The notes beneath the pieces were generated by a model. The model did no database searches, was not told the origin of the DNA, and saw only the letters and a program-made list of their open reading frames with translations. The translations under genes and the position numbers were made by a program. Positions 5,322-5,482 of a DNA stretch of 5,482 bases are shown here, one piece after another. Each line of letters starts with the position of its first letter. Position 1 is the stretch's first letter. This DNA is from an uncultured Clostridia bacterium (lineage in GTDB: Bacteria; Bacillota; Clostridia; Christensenellales; CAG-917), in NCBI GenBank assembly GCA_900554085.1, contig USGA01000061.1, positions 1 through 5,482 of the forward strand, in the 5' to 3' direction.

Positions 5322-5482
5322 ATGGAAAAACCCGATGTCAGGGATTTGATTCGTGCTGAAGGCTTCCGCTTCGATAAGTCGCTGGGGCAGAATTTCGTGT
5401 TCGACGGGAATCTCCTCGGGGCAATAGCCGCGGACGCGGGCGTGTGCAAAGACGATACGGTGGTGGAAATCGGCACCGGTGC
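5322..5482 (+). CDS. rsmA: 16S rRNA dimethyladenosine transferase RsmA/KsgA, N-terminal part (runs off window)
   Basis: First 53 residues of the SAM-dependent methyltransferase that dimethylates two adjacent adenosines (A1518 and A1519, E. coli numbering) in the 3'-terminal helix of 16S rRNA late in 30S assembly. Diagnostic features are KSLGQNFVFD (residues 19-28), the family N-terminal motif, and VVEIGTG (47-53), the start of the SAM-binding motif I. That motif is usually EIGPG, so the Thr is a modest variant. The catalytic NLPY-type motif lies beyond the window end. Placement downstream of metG-tatD agrees with the conserved Firmicutes order, but a terminator-like hairpin and 267 bases separate it from the radical SAM gene, so it may have its own promoter. 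Confidence 0.93.
   Translation, partial: MEKPDVRDLIRAEGFRFDKSLGQNFVFDGNLLGAIAADAGVCKDDTVVEIGTG

Overview
The window looks like two unrelated pieces of DNA joined at about position 1255-1275. The left piece (1 to ~1255) is AT-rich: hand counts of two 60-base lines, 181-240 and 361-420, gave 23 and 24 G+C. It holds the C-terminal half of a Bacteroidota-type MacB/FtsX ABC-transporter permease on the minus strand. The right piece (~1275 to 5482) is more GC-rich (31 of 60 in lines 1681-1740 and 2941-3000). It carries a Firmicutes/Clostridia-type set of genes: a divergent spmA-like fragment, then metG, tatD, a TatD-associated radical SAM gene and the start of rsmA (ksgA). An uncultured gut clostridial lineage fits the right piece and a Bacteroides-like gut bacterium fits the left. 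Both assignments are inferred from gene content and protein style, not from a database search.

Layout. 136 to ~1272 (-): permease, cut at its 5' end. 1255-1274: low-complexity pyrimidine tract holding the junction. ~1262-1505 (-): spmA-like gene, cut at its 3' end and joined out of frame to the permease. 1506-1630: divergent intergenic region with a near-consensus sigma-70 promoter, a GC hairpin and a strong Shine-Dalgarno sequence for metG. 1631-3610 (+): metG, clostridial-type methionyl-tRNA synthetase with four zinc cysteines and a C-terminal tRNA-binding domain. 3610-4386 (+): tatD, overlapping metG by one base. 4383-4439 (+): an 18-codon ORF coupled to the tatD stop. 4446-5054 (+): radical SAM protein. 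5073-5102: terminator-like hairpin. 5103-5310: gap with no supported gene. 5322-5482 (+): N-terminus of rsmA, running off the window.

How the genes fit together. In many Firmicutes metG(metS)-tatD(yabD)-rnmV-ksgA is a conserved translation/RNA-maturation cluster. Here the rnmV slot is taken by a small radical SAM enzyme of unknown function from the family that travels with TatD nucleases. That TatD-radical SAM pair is the least characterised biology in the window. The most striking structural signal is the junction near 1265. Because it truncates a gene on each side and leaves neither in frame, an assembly chimera is a simpler explanation than gene transfer.
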